Shown in pieces: positions 38,123 to 46,993 of a DNA stretch of 48,152 nt. The notes under the pieces were generated by a model. It searched no databases. It saw only the letters and a program-made list of their open reading frames with translations, and was not told the DNA's origin. Position numbers and translations under genes: made by a program. Source of the stretch: Rubripirellula sp. (lineage in GTDB: Bacteria; Planctomycetota; Planctomycetia; Pirellulales; Pirellulaceae); the NCBI GenBank assembly GCA_029213145.1, contig JARGNK010000034.1:3010-51161 (forward strand), in the 5' to 3' direction. Numbering within the stretch: position 1 is the first letter of the stretch; the number at the start of each line of letters is the position of its first letter.

Positions 38123-38761
38123 TCAATGGTTCTCGAGCAGCGGGATATCAACGTAACGGCCGAAGCTTTCGGACGGTTCTCCCAGTTCATGTTCCGAAGC
38201 AATTCGACGGGCAGCCTGCATCGCTGCCGGGATACTTAATTCATCTGGATTTTCAAAGCCAACCCTAAAACTGCGCAGCGGGATGCTGGCTTCCACTTCA
38301 ACTTCCGTCATGTTGTCTTCGTCATCCTCGGCCATGAATTTCCAGCGGATTGGAAAGACGTTTTTCCGCCGTGTTCCAAACTCGATCTGGTTGCTGGTTA
38401 GAGACCAGTGATGCGTCTCATAATAGAGTTCGCCGGGATCGTGCGGCATGATTGGACTGGAGCGTTCCGAGTCGGCCGATACGCGTTGTCCCTCTAGGTC
38501 ATGCCAGGAGTTGACGGGAATGACGAGGCCACTAATGCTTGCGTGGCACCCTTCGCCGGACACGAATTCGAACTCCTCACGCCGGAAGCTTAGGTCTTCC
38601 TCGGACTCGCACTCCAGCGACAGCAGGCGGGCCGCACCACAGCGGACGTCGATCGACCAAGTTGGCGGCCGTGTTGGTTGTCCGTGCGACAGGAACCCGT
38701 AGATTTCTGATTCGTCAGTGTTCAACTCAAACTCAAACCCCATGGCCGGTATTCTCAGCAT
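38123..38761 (-). CDS. Hypothetical acidic protein
   Basis: A 212-residue protein (206 if started at the second ATG, 38743). Acidic and beta-rich in character: GFEFELNTDESEIYGFLSHG, DLSFRREEFEFVSGEG, HHWSLTSNQIEFGTRRKNVF, EVEVEASIPLRSFRVGFENP. No signal peptide or membrane segment, hence cytoplasmic. No catalytic motif. The look is of immunity-like or DUF-type beta proteins, but I cannot assign a family and do not claim an immunity role. The frame is clean over its full length and codon use resembles neighbouring genes. Confidence 0.6.
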   Translation of the reverse strand: MLRIPAMGFEFELNTDESEIYGFLSHGQPTRPPTWSIDVRCGAARLLSLECESEEDLSFRREEFEFVSGEGCHASISGLVIPVNSWHDLEGQRVSADSERSSPIMPHDPGELYYETHHWSLTSNQIEFGTRRKNVFPIRWKFMAEDDEDNMTEVEVEASIPLRSFRVGFENPDELSIPAAMQAARRIASEHELGEPSESFGRYVDIPLLENH

Positions 38762-39554
38762 GGCTTACTCCTGCGGGTGTGCGTCAACGTGCGTTGCAAG
38801 CCATGGGTCAAGGAACGGCTACCGACCTCTATCGATCCGGCAAGGTGAGGACACTCGTTGAACGAGGACGGACGACGTAAGTTCGAGCGTGGCAAGAACG
38901 CGAACACGCAATTTTAGCCGATGATCGTCCGGTACTCAAAATCGACGGAGGTGCGATTTTGTATCGAGATCCAGCCTAATCGTCGCTCGCCAAGCGATGT
39001 CGGGCGTTGGACACCACGCCTGCGAATCCACGATTGGCAACGTACTCACTGACCACGGCGTTGAGCTAGCACCAACGCACAGGATTGCGGGAAAGATATT
39101 CCCGGCCTATCGAGCCGCCTTGGTTGGAATTGAGTTTGCTGTCGGGGAAGTCCGGACTAAAGAATGGTATTCCGACTGACTTCGGTTCGCCATGGCGTTG
39201 AAAACTCGGCGAGTCAGTCCTGCCGGGCGTGCCACAAATTCGCGAGGGTTCGAGTGACATGCGGTTGGCGGGTAGCTATGATATCTACCCGGGAAGTGTG
39301 CTCCGCGGAATGCTCCTGTAAATAGAGCGGTTTTGCAGAATTTCGCTAGTTTCGGGTGCGGATAGATTCCCTTGACCAAGGCAAGGACGAGTGAGACGCA
39401 ACGGGGTGTTCGTCTTCTAAAACTACTTCGGTAGTCGTTTTTGCTCCCACCTTCGATCGCTCCCCAACTCGGTTGCCTCTCACGCTGTTTTGCTCTCTCC
39501 CGGGCGTTGGCCACCAATGATCAAATTGCGTCTCGCTCTCTCTAACCAAAGATC
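38762..39554. other. Intergenic region containing a transposase relic
   Basis: Holds the transposase remnant described separately (38990-39180) and the promoter of the RND operon near 39450-39550. No other gene is visible. Confidence 0.45.
38990..39180 (+). pseudogene. Remnant of an integrase-type transposase
   Basis: The frame reads CESTIGNVLTDHGVELAPTH, then a short gap and AALVGIEFAVGEVRTKEW. This matches the link between the helix-turn-helix and the DDE catalytic core of IS481/IS3-like planctomycete transposases (usual form: S-T-V-x-x-I-L-x-x-HG-I-E-P-A-P...A-A-DFF-T-V-E-V-x-T). The first catalytic Asp position is now Glu (VGIEF) and the rest of the core is gone. No terminal repeats were found. 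Confidence 0.5.
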
Positions 39555-40769
39555 ATGAAACAAAGGTTTTTCGCGTTACTGGTACGTATCATTTTGCCTG
39601 CTTGCATTTTGGCAGGTGGATGGTACGGCTTTCGTCAGCTTTCGGTTCCGATTGAAGAAGAAGTCGTCGAACCGCCTGAGCCAACGAAAGTTCGGAGCCG
39701 CGTGGAACTCCTGGAACTCGGGAGTTACCAAGTCCACATCGAAACCAATGGATTGGTGAGTGCCCATAACCAGGTGGCGCTTTCGGCTGAGGTGACCGGA
39801 CGTGTCGTCATGATCAATCCCGAGTTCGAAGTTGGTCGTTTTTTTAACGAAGGCGACGTCTTGCTTAAGATTGACGATCGGGATTACAAGACTTTGCTTC
39901 GAATCGCAGAGCAAGAAGTTCGCCGTAGTGAGGCCGCCTTGGATTTGGCGTCGGCGGCCAAGAAGCGAATGGAGCAACTTGCCGCTCAAGATAGTGCTTC
40001 CCTGGTTGAGCTGGAAGCATCGCGTTCAATGTATGTTCAGGCGGAGAACGACGTTGAAGTCGCGTCGGCAAATTTGGATCAAGCGCAGCGAGATTTAGAA
40101 CGCACTGAAATTGTCGCGCCGTTTTCCGGTCGTGTGGTCAGCAGGGTGATTGGACTCGGTGAATTGATCACGGTCGGAATGATTCTGGGAGACGTCTTTG
40201 CAGTCGATTACGCTGAGGTACGGCTGCCTGTTGCAACACGAGATTTGAATTTCTTGCGCCTTCCCGAACGCGAAAGTGATCCGCCATTGGACGTCACGCT
40301 TCGCGATTCGATCAATCCAAACAACGAAGCTGAGTGGAGCGGTCAAATCGTCCGAACGGAGGGGGCCCTTGATCCTAATTCGCTTGAGTTGTTTGCAATC
40401 GCCAGAATTCCCGACCCATTTGCGCTTCATCGCGATGGCTCGGTGTTACGCATTGGTCAGCCGGTTAGCGCCACGATTCGTGGTGGAAAGCTGGAGAACG
40501 TCATTGCTATCCCGAGAGATTCCGTTCGGTCGCTCAATCAAGTCCATTTGATTGATCCTGCGACGAACAAGTTGCGCACACGGAAGCTTAATCCGATCTG
40601 GTCCGATGAGAATTACATGATCGTTCGCGACCAGAATATAAATTCGGGGGATTATGTTGCGACCACGATGTTGGTGTATGCTCCCGAAGGCGCGGTTGTC
40701 GAGATCATCTCGGATCTTGAAACGGAGTCCCTGGCGGGGCATCCGCCAGTTGGAGACCCAACTCCATGA
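39555..40769 (+). CDS. RND efflux periplasmic adaptor (HlyD/MFP family)
   Basis: A 404-residue membrane fusion protein linking an inner-membrane RND pump to an outer channel. N-terminal anchor (FFALLVRIILPACILAGGWY), then the first half of the barrel-sandwich (VSAHNQVALSAEVTGRVVMI, GDVLLKIDDRDYKTLL), a coiled-coil hairpin (about 115-185, EAALDLASAAKKRMEQLAAQ and DVEVASANLDQAQRDLERTE), the second half (IVAPFSGRVVSRVIGLGELI), a beta-barrel and a C-terminal membrane-proximal domain (NVIAIPRDSVRSLNQVHLID). Length is normal. The stop overlaps the pump start (ATGA at 40766-40769), so the two are coupled. No TolC-like channel gene is in the window; it must come from elsewhere. Substrate unknown. Confidence 0.9.
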   Translation: MKQRFFALLVRIILPACILAGGWYGFRQLSVPIEEEVVEPPEPTKVRSRVELLELGSYQVHIETNGLVSAHNQVALSAEVTGRVVMINPEFEVGRFFNEGDVLLKIDDRDYKTLLRIAEQEVRRSEAALDLASAAKKRMEQLAAQDSASLVELEASRSMYVQAENDVEVASANLDQAQRDLERTEIVAPFSGRVVSRVIGLGELITVGMILGDVFAVDYAEVRLPVATRDLNFLRLPERESDPPLDVTLRDSINPNNEAEWSGQIVRTEGALDPNSLELFAIARIPDPFALHRDGSVLRIGQPVSATIRGGKLENVIAIPRDSVRSLNQVHLIDPATNKLRTRKLNPIWSDENYMIVRDQNINSGDYVATTMLVYAPEGAVVEIISDLETESLAGHPPVGDPTP

Positions 40770-43700
40770 TCGGTTGGTTTACCCGCAATGGGATCGCAGC
40801 CAATTTTTTGATGATACTGATTTTGGTTGCTGGCGGATTTGTTGCGACAACGCAAGTCCCACTCGAGGTGACTCCGGCGCTCAGTTGGGATGGTATCAGT
40901 ATCCGGATGGCGTATCGTGGTGCTACGGGCAAAGACGTAGAGCGAGCTATCTTGATCCCGATTGAAGAGGCACTCGAAGGGGTCGAGGGAATTGATTCCA
41001 TCAAAGCAGAAGGATTTCCGGGAGGCGCTTGGATCTGGGTACGCGCCGCGCGTGGGAAAGACCGCCGCGAATTACTCGATGATATTAAAGGGCGTGTGGA
41101 TACAATCACAACCTTTCCTGCCGAGACGGAACCACCGCGGATCTACATTCCTGAGTCCGCGCACTACTATGAGATTCTGGAAATAGCAGTCACCGGGGAT
41201 CTGGCGGTGCGTGAGCTTCGCGACGTCGCAATCAAGGTTCAGCGTGATCTATTAGAGATGCCTGGGATCAGCCGCGTTGTCTTGCAGGGAGATCTCGATC
41301 CAGAGATTGGGATCGAAACGGATGTTGAAAAACTTTTAGCTTATGGCCTTAGCTTTCAAGAGCTTGCAGACGCGATTCGAGCCTTTTCGATCGACCTCCC
41401 CGCCGGGGCGATCGACAGTGATAGTGGTACGTTTATTGTGCGCACTGACGGTCAAGCGTTTAGTCGTCGCGAATTTGAACAAATTCCGGTTCGATCTGTC
41501 GGCGGTGCCGAGATTCGAGTTGGTGACGTCGCGAAGGTCACTGATGGATTTAGTGAGGATCAACCCCGACTGTACTACAATGGACGTCCGGCGCTTCTGC
41601 TGGAAGTGATGCGAGTGAGCGATGAGAATGCGTTAGAAATCGCGAAACGAGTCCGCGAGTACATTGCGGAGACACCGGCGATCTTTCCCGAGGGAATCCG
41701 TTTGGAGATCTGGGACGATCAGTCGATTGCAATTCGTCAGCGGCTGAGCACATTGAGTTGGGCATTGGCTCTGGGCGGTCTGTTTGTGCTAGTGATTCTA
41801 GGTTTGTTTGTTCGACCTGCAGTCGCGTTTTGGATCGTGATCGGAATCCCTGTGAGCTTTGCTGGGGCTGCGATTTTCATGCCTTGGTTTGGCTTGACGG
41901 CGAACGTGATGAGCCTGTTCGGGTTCATCATCGTGACCGGAATTGTCGTCGACGATGCGATTGTGACCGCCGAGCACATTTACTGCAAAATCAGTGAGGG
42001 AAAAGACCCGCTGCACGCTGCCATTCAAGGAACGAAAGAGATCGCGACACCGGTCACGTTCGGGGCGTTAACGACAATCGTGGCATTTGTTCCGATGATG
42101 TTTTTCGATGGAAATTGGGGAGACTACGCGCGACAAGTTCCACCAATTGTCACGATGGTGCTTTTGTTTTCGCTCGTTGAGTCCAAGTTGATTCTGCCGG
42201 CGCACTTGAAACACCTGCGGTATAAGCGACCGACCGGATTGTTTTCGCGTTTCCAATCTGGTGTTTCCAATCTGCTGCAAGGCTTTATTGAACGCGTTTA
42301 CGCCCCCGTTTTGCGAATGGCGATCAGAGGCCGTTGGGCGGTGATCGCGAGTTTTGTTTCGCTCGCGTTGGTGATGGCAGGCTATTGCATCAGTGGGCGC
42401 ATGAAATTCGTACCCTATCCGACGGTTGATACCACCCGTATTAGCGCGATGCTAAGTCTGCCCAGCGACACACCTATGGAAGTCACCCAGCGGTACGTGC
42501 AACGCATCACTGACGCACTCCACATTCTTCAAAAAGAAGCGGTTGATCCGGTGACCGGTGAATCAATGGTTGGCAACATCGTGACACTGGCAGGTGCTTC
42601 GCGTCCTGGTCGCGACTATGACCGGTCACGGGCATACGCATCCTTCGAGGTCTTACCGCCAGAACAACGCAGTGAACCTGGGCCGTCCAATACGGACTTG
42701 GCGACACGTTGGAGTGAGCTCGTCGGCGAAATTCCTGAGGCGCGTGAGTTTCGAACGCGTACAGAAGCGGCCATGGTTCGGGAATGGGGACCGGATGATG
42801 ACGAATTCAATTTGGAACTTCGAGGACCCGATTCACCCGCCAAGCGAGAAGTTGCTAGGAAGATTAAATCATTGTTAGAGACCTACCCTGGCTTGAAAGA
42901 TCAGTGGACGGACGTTGATGAGGGACAAGACGAACTGCGGATTCGCCTGAAGAGTCGGGCCGCCGAACTCGGGCTAACTCAATCGATGTTGGCCAGTCAG
43001 GTTAGGCAGGCTTTTTATGGTGAAGAAGCGCAGCGGTTTCAACGGGGCACCGATGACGTTCGCGTTATGGTACGGTTGCCGGAATCGGGGAGACGGTCAC
43101 TTCATACCCTCGATCGACTTAAAATTCGCACTCCATCGGGAGCCGAAGTCCCGCTCAAGACCGTGGCGACGATTACCGTTGTCAAAGCTCCCAGCAACAT
43201 TGAACGTACGGACAAAGCAGAGGTCGCTCGTATTGGTGCGAATGTTCGAGATGAGAGTGTTGACATGGTGGCGATCGCCAGGGATCTCGGTCCGACCCTG
43301 GAGAAGTTGTGTAATTCAGCCGGTCTAACCTTTCGTTATGATGGTTACGTTGCAGATGCCGAAGCAACGCGGCGGCAGACAATCATTGGGGCGATCCTGC
43401 TTGGGTTGACGCTCTATGGGCTTCTGGCGGTGGCACTCCGATCGCTGCTGCAACCACTCTATGTACTCTTGGCGGTGCCATTTGCGGTGATCGGCGCTAT
43501 CTTTGGCCATATACTGCTCGATTTGACGCCCTCTTATCTATCGGTGTTCGGGATGCTGGCACTGGCTGGGATAGCGGTCAACGATACGCTTGTGTTGGTG
43601 GATTTTATTAATCGTCGGTGTGCGGCGGGAACATCTCTGTTTGAGGCGGTTGCCGAATCAGGAACGAGTCGGTTTCGTCCGATCTTTCTGACATCGGTTA

Positions 43701-43936
43701 CGACATTTGTGGGGCTGACACCGCTGATTTTCGATCCGTCGATCCAAGCAAAGTTCTTGATCCCGATGGCGGTTTCACTCGCGTTTGGCGTGCTCTTCGC
43801 GACCGGCGTGACCCTTTTCCTGGTGCCATGTGCTGTCTTGGCGGGGGACGACATCTCAAGAGGTTGTCGATCCTTTTCGGCTTGGTATGCGACACCCTTC
43901 AAGTCGTCAGAGACTGTGACAAAGAGACAGCGGTAG
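40766..43936 (+). CDS. RND-family efflux pump (AcrB/HAE1-like)
   Basis: A 1056-residue proton-driven inner-membrane exporter. Features: N-terminal helix (MIGWFTRNGIAANFLMILIL), porter domain opening with QVPLEVTPALSWDGISIRMA, then TM2-6 with GIVVDDAIVTAEHIYCKISE, which carries the Asp pair of the proton relay in TM4, and ATPVTFGALTTIVAFVPMMF. The second half mirrors this: YLSVFGMLALAGIAVNDTLV and SRFRPIFLTSVTTFVGLTPL. Length and double structure are normal for the family. The Asp pair and a mostly non-charged second half resemble multidrug-type (HAE1) pumps more than heavy-metal pumps (HME), but the substrate cannot be told. Coupled to the adaptor gene upstream. No regulator gene is adjacent. 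Confidence 0.93.
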   Translation: MIGWFTRNGIAANFLMILILVAGGFVATTQVPLEVTPALSWDGISIRMAYRGATGKDVERAILIPIEEALEGVEGIDSIKAEGFPGGAWIWVRAARGKDRRELLDDIKGRVDTITTFPAETEPPRIYIPESAHYYEILEIAVTGDLAVRELRDVAIKVQRDLLEMPGISRVVLQGDLDPEIGIETDVEKLLAYGLSFQELADAIRAFSIDLPAGAIDSDSGTFIVRTDGQAFSRREFEQIPVRSVGGAEIRVGDVAKVTDGFSEDQPRLYYNGRPALLLEVMRVSDENALEIAKRVREYIAETPAIFPEGIRLEIWDDQSIAIRQRLSTLSWALALGGLFVLVILGLFVRPAVAFWIVIGIPVSFAGAAIFMPWFGLTANVMSLFGFIIVTGIVVDDAIVTAEHIYCKISEGKDPLHAAIQGTKEIATPVTFGALTTIVAFVPMMFFDGNWGDYARQVPPIVTMVLLFSLVESKLILPAHLKHLRYKRPTGLFSRFQSGVSNLLQGFIERVYAPVLRMAIRGRWAVIASFVSLALVMAGYCISGRMKFVPYPTVDTTRISAMLSLPSDTPMEVTQRYVQRITDALHILQKEAVDPVTGESMVGNIVTLAGASRPGRDYDRSRAYASFEVLPPEQRSEPGPSNTDLATRWSELVGEIPEAREFRTRTEAAMVREWGPDDDEFNLELRGPDSPAKREVARKIKSLLETYPGLKDQWTDVDEGQDELRIRLKSRAAELGLTQSMLASQVRQAFYGEEAQRFQRGTDDVRVMVRLPESGRRSLHTLDRLKIRTPSGAEVPLKTVATITVVKAPSNIERTDKAEVARIGANVRDESVDMVAIARDLGPTLEKLCNSAGLTFRYDGYVADAEATRRQTIIGAILLGLTLYGLLAVALRSLLQPLYVLLAVPFAVIGAIFGHILLDLTPSYLSVFGMLALAGIAVNDTLVLVDFINRRCAAGTSLFEAVAESGTSRFRPIFLTSVTTFVGLTPLIFDPSIQAKFLIPMAVSLAFGVLFATGVTLFLVPCAVLAGDDISRGCRSFSAWYATPFKSSETVTKRQR

Positions 43937-44634
43937 TTTTACGGGATCAGAAAATCGCACGAATGTTTTGTCCGATGAGTTCGCAGGCAGCCTCATGCGC
44001 TGCATCTAATTCTAGGCCGAAATGAAATTGAAATTCGGTAACGCCCGCAAAGGTTTAAATGTTACTACTTTGTAAGAACGAATGCTTGGCGGAGTTTTGA
44101 TCCCGCGGCAGAAAGAACGCTCTTGAAGACATTCAGAAAATTTGTCTCGAGGAGAGTGGTGGCGAGTCGTTTCGCAGAAGCAGAGTCGATGAAAGCCGTT
44201 CTGTCAGAACGATCCCAACGAGCGTATACCGGGAGATCCTATTCTGCTTTTGCAAAAAGTTAAACAAGCAGTGTGTTCGCGAGGATGACAGCCGTCGGCT
44301 TAATCCGGAAAGTCACTCAAGGGCTGCGAGACCATTTTCTAAACGGATTCAGGTGCTGAATGCACCATGCACTTGGTATCCATGACTTCCCACCGACCAC
44401 TTGTAGCCGCATCCATGGGTACGTTGCCAAACCGCCCAAAAACACCGTGTTTGCTCTAGGGCAACTGAGTTCGCGCGAGAGGATTTGGGACTGGATGATT
44501 CGCGATGCTGATCTCAGTTTGACGCGGTCCGACATCAAAATGATGACATTTTCAAGAAACGCGTCGCATCTGTTTTTGGCATCTCTTGACAGTTTTTACG
44601 GGGAAATGGGGCGGTTGCGGCAGGCATTTATACT
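43937..44634. other. Intergenic region upstream of a sigma-54 promoter
   Basis: No recognisable gene. If the sigma-54 promoter at 44635 is real, this is where activator-binding (enhancer) sites would be expected. I did not find a clear pair of inverted repeats. Confidence 0.4.
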
Positions 44635-44651
44635 TTGGCACGGTTCTCGCT
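44635..44651 (+). promoter_or_regulatory. Sigma-54 (RpoN) promoter, -24/-12
   Basis: TTGGCACGGTTCTCGCT matches the consensus TTGGCACG-N4-TTGCW at all positions except one (TCGCT for TTGCT). The invariant GG (44637-44638) and GC (44649-44650) are exactly 10 bases apart. It lies 59 bp before the ATG at 44711, which fits transcription start and a short leader. Confidence 0.65.
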
Positions 44652-44710
44652 ATCTAAGATCTCTAGAATGGATGTCAGCTTTCCATCTAAACCAGTCACG
44701 GGAGCCTACG

Positions 44711-45073
44711 ATGAAAAAATACCTCGCATTGAGTTTTGGAGCGGTGATCGTCGCTGTTTCTCTCTCCAATCCATTTCCTGCTAACGCGCAGTTTGCCACG
44801 ATCATCGAGACTGAAGTGCCGGAACGTCCAATCCCGCCCCCTCCGGAGGTTCGCGGATATGAGCATCAGGCGCGGACCAACCCCTATTTCGGATTGCGCT
44901 CTTCGTTTCGTAACGTCCGCGAATACTACTCCAATCCGGTCAAGACAATCCCAGCGCACACCAAACGGACGATAATTTACCACGGCAATCCGTACTACGG
45001 CCACTATCCCGTGTATCCGTATCGCAGTCCACGATGGAATCCGTACGGTTACGGCTACCGCTATCGCTGGTAG
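44711..45073 (+). CDS. Small secreted Tyr/Pro-rich protein
   Basis: A 120-residue exported protein. I use ATG 44711: it gives a signal peptide (KKYLALSFGAVIVAVSLSNP, then FPANAQ), follows GGGAGCC, and sits downstream of a sigma-54 promoter match. The open frame runs back to 44360, but without coding character. The mature chain is short: ETEVPERPIPPPPEVRGYEH, NPYFGLRSSFRNVREYYSNP, then a Tyr/Pro/Gly-rich basic tail (YHGNPYYGHYPVYPYRSPRW, NPYGYGYRYRW). No Cys. Such tails occur in small planctomycete surface proteins of unknown function; adhesive or cell-wall roles are possible but unproven. Confidence 0.75.
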   Translation: MKKYLALSFGAVIVAVSLSNPFPANAQFATIIETEVPERPIPPPPEVRGYEHQARTNPYFGLRSSFRNVREYYSNPVKTIPAHTKRTIIYHGNPYYGHYPVYPYRSPRWNPYGYGYRYRW

Positions 45074-45910
45074 GTCGGAAGGACGAGGACGATCCCATTG
45101 CGAATGAAGCGCAACGCTGCAAGCAAGTGTTGCCTTAGGCTCGGTCCATTATTTTTGCTCCCGGTGAATCCAACCTGCGATATTCGCCGGAGCAACTGCT
45201 TAAGGTTTTATGATCACGTTCATTAGCGCCTTTCCGTTGGTGCATACCAGTACACGCGTGAGTGTTTACCAATAAGTGGAACCTTACCAAACACGCCGTC
45301 GGGTTTTTGGCACCACGGACGTACGAGTGCTCGCAACTCTGCTGAGATTTTGACGTCTCGATTGTCGGCGATGCTTAATTGAAGCAAGTCGCTAACCAAA
45401 CGTGAAAATGTAGTTTGCCGCCTTGCTGGAATCTCGGTTGCTTATTGAGCTGAAAGCCGCCCAGCCACGCTCCCTTCTCGCTCCCTTCTCGCTCCGTTTG
45501 CACGCGATTGGATCTTTCGCGAAGGATTGAGTTGCAATCCCTTGAGGTTGTTATTGCCTTACTAACTCTTGATATAGCGTTTGCATTTCGTGCAGTTTAG
45601 CCCATGCAAAATATCTCCCGTCGGATCGGATTGGCGTGAAGTCATCCCCGGAGGTTCATACATGCTGTACTCGCTTGAACTAGAGGGAACGAGATACCGG
45701 AGTAACAAAATCGATTTGTCGAATGCGTTTACAATACCTGTCGTTGACTTTATGACTAAACATGTTTCAAACGATTTCTACCATGCTTCGATATTCGATG
45801 TCTTGCTCAATGGTGTTGTTGACTACCACCCCAGTCTTTGAACTAGGTTGAGTGAGAAGATTGGTGTTGGTCTTCTGGTTGTGAAGTGCTCAGCGTGTGT
45901 GGGCACCGAG
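45074..45910. other. Intergenic region
   Basis: About 840 bp without a recognised gene. GCTCCCTTCTC is repeated in tandem at 45469-45479 and 45480-45490. A plus-strand frame 45581-45841 is open but shows no motif. Confidence 0.4.
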
Positions 45911-46591
45911 CTAGGTTGCCGGCAAGATCAGTTCGCACATTCTGGCAAGACTGCTGACGATATGGGTGGGATTTGCAGTACGAAGTTGAGCTTCGGTCTG
46001 AGCACCGGTCGTAATGCCGAAGGTCAGGCCACACTCGGCAGTCTTCCCCTCTTCAATATCAATGCCCGAATCTCCGATCTTGGCGACTTCTTCGCTCGAT
46101 TTCACACCCGCCTGAGTCATCGCAAGGCGGATCATATCCGGTGCTGGTCGACCGTTAGCGACATCGCTCGCAGTGACCAAGCCGTCGATGTCTTTTCCCA
46201 CAGCCCAGCCAATCTTCGCGATCAGCCCTTCAGCGGTGGCCCGGTCGTAGCCGGTATTCAGTACCACGTTAATGCCATGCTGACGCAGTTTTGCGAACGT
46301 CTCCGACGCTCCCGGTTGTTCTTTGACGTCCAGCGTATCGTATGCGCTGGACAGCCTTTGTTTGAAGTCGTCAAAGATGGCCATCACTTCCTCGTCCGAA
46401 TGTGTCGATCCATCCAAAGACAATACGTCGCGGATCGCCTGTGACTTTTCTTTGCCGGCTCCGGCTTCCTGTACCTGCTCTTGCGTGAACTGGTAACCAG
46501 CGGCGTTGATAGCTGCTCGCACGGTTTTGTAGACGACATTGTCTTCATCAACCGTTGTGCCGGCCATGTCGAAAACGACGAGTTTGATCAT
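45911..46591 (-). CDS. Phosphonatase-like HAD hydrolase
   Basis: A 226-residue haloacid-dehalogenase hydrolase close to PhnX-like enzymes that act in aminophosphonate breakdown. Motif I is VVFDMAGTTVDE with nucleophile Asp8; the cap has AGAGKEKSQAIRDVL; motif II is VVLNTGYDRATAE (Thr); LVTASDVANGRPAPDMI carries the Lys/Arg-type motif III region; KIGDSGIDIEEGKTAECGLT is motif IV. The length and the DMAGTT start fit the phosphonatase-like family, which differs from true phosphonoacetaldehyde hydrolase; the lysine that forms the Schiff base in PhnX cannot be located with certainty. It follows the cupin gene by 15 bp in the same direction, and an iron-type alcohol dehydrogenase is divergent. All three fit handling of phosphonoacetaldehyde or a related aldehyde. 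Confidence 0.85.
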   Translation of the reverse strand: MIKLVVFDMAGTTVDEDNVVYKTVRAAINAAGYQFTQEQVQEAGAGKEKSQAIRDVLSLDGSTHSDEEVMAIFDDFKQRLSSAYDTLDVKEQPGASETFAKLRQHGINVVLNTGYDRATAEGLIAKIGWAVGKDIDGLVTASDVANGRPAPDMIRLAMTQAGVKSSEEVAKIGDSGIDIEEGKTAECGLTFGITTGAQTEAQLRTANPTHIVSSLARMCELILPAT

Positions 46592-46606
46592 CGTTGAATT
46601 TCCTCT

Positions 46607-46930
46607 CTATCTTGGTGGTCTGAAGAAGTCACTCATGACGATTGCGTCTCGTTTGTGTGGATTGATGATTCGATGCGGAACGTGGCTGTCGAAAAACAGA
46701 CCGTCTCCGTTGCGAAGTGAATGCACTTTGCCGTCAAACTCAAAGTGAATGGTGCCCCGTTGTGCCATCAGAAACTCTTTGCCCTCGTGTGAAAGTGCCT
46801 CGTCAAGTGCCACTCCGGTCGACGCCGTCAGCAGGAAAGGGTCCCTCGAGCGATTGGAGCGTTTGTGTGCCAGCAGCATTCGCCATTGCGCGGCACGAAA
46901 CCCTGCGGGTAAGATGGCAGTGGGATCCAA
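46607..46930 (-). CDS. Cupin-domain protein (possibly regulator lacking its DNA-binding part)
   Basis: About 107 residues from TTG 46930, or 91 from ATG 46882; no ATG fits the longer form and the frame is closed by a TGA at 46985-46987. The cupin core is clear: ALSHEGKEFLMAQRGTIHFE, then LRNGDGLFFDSHVPHRIINP. This is the form found at the C-terminus of XRE-cupin regulators (S-HEG-x-E-F...G-D-x-x-x-F-D-S-x-x-PHR-x-x-NP), but the N-terminal helix-turn-helix is absent. It may be a stand-alone small cupin that binds a ligand, or a regulator truncated during evolution. It is 15 bp upstream of the phosphonatase-like gene, so the two form an operon. Confidence 0.68.
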   Translation of the reverse strand: MDPTAILPAGFRAAQWRMLLAHKRSNRSRDPFLLTASTGVALDEALSHEGKEFLMAQRGTIHFEFDGKVHSLRNGDGLFFDSHVPHRIINPHKRDAIVMSDFFRPPR

Positions 46931-46972
46931 AGCGTGACTCGCAAATGCGACGGGCGGTGAGCAATCCTGTGT

Positions 46973-46989
46973 GTTGATTCGTAATCAAC
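46973..46989. promoter_or_regulatory. Palindrome in divergent promoter (operator candidate)
   Basis: GTTGATT-CGT-AATCAAC, a perfect 7-3-7 inverted repeat, lies between the divergent cupin/hydrolase operon and the alcohol dehydrogenase gene, 4 bp before the latter's ATG (46994). Its symmetry and place suit a repressor site for both directions. Confidence 0.45.
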
Positions 46990-46993
46990 ATTG

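Noticed and set aside
38123..38761. Immunity protein of a toxin-antitoxin or contact-dependent system
   Set aside because: The acidic beta-rich look is suggestive, but no toxin gene or known immunity motif is nearby.
44586..44634. Sigma-70-type promoter with TTGACA at 44586 and TATACT near 44629
   Set aside because: The boxes are about 37 bp apart, far outside the 16-18 bp range.
44360..44710. N-terminal extension of the small Tyr/Pro-rich protein
   Set aside because: The extension has no coding character and would contain the sigma-54 promoter; the ATG at 44711 gives a clean signal peptide.
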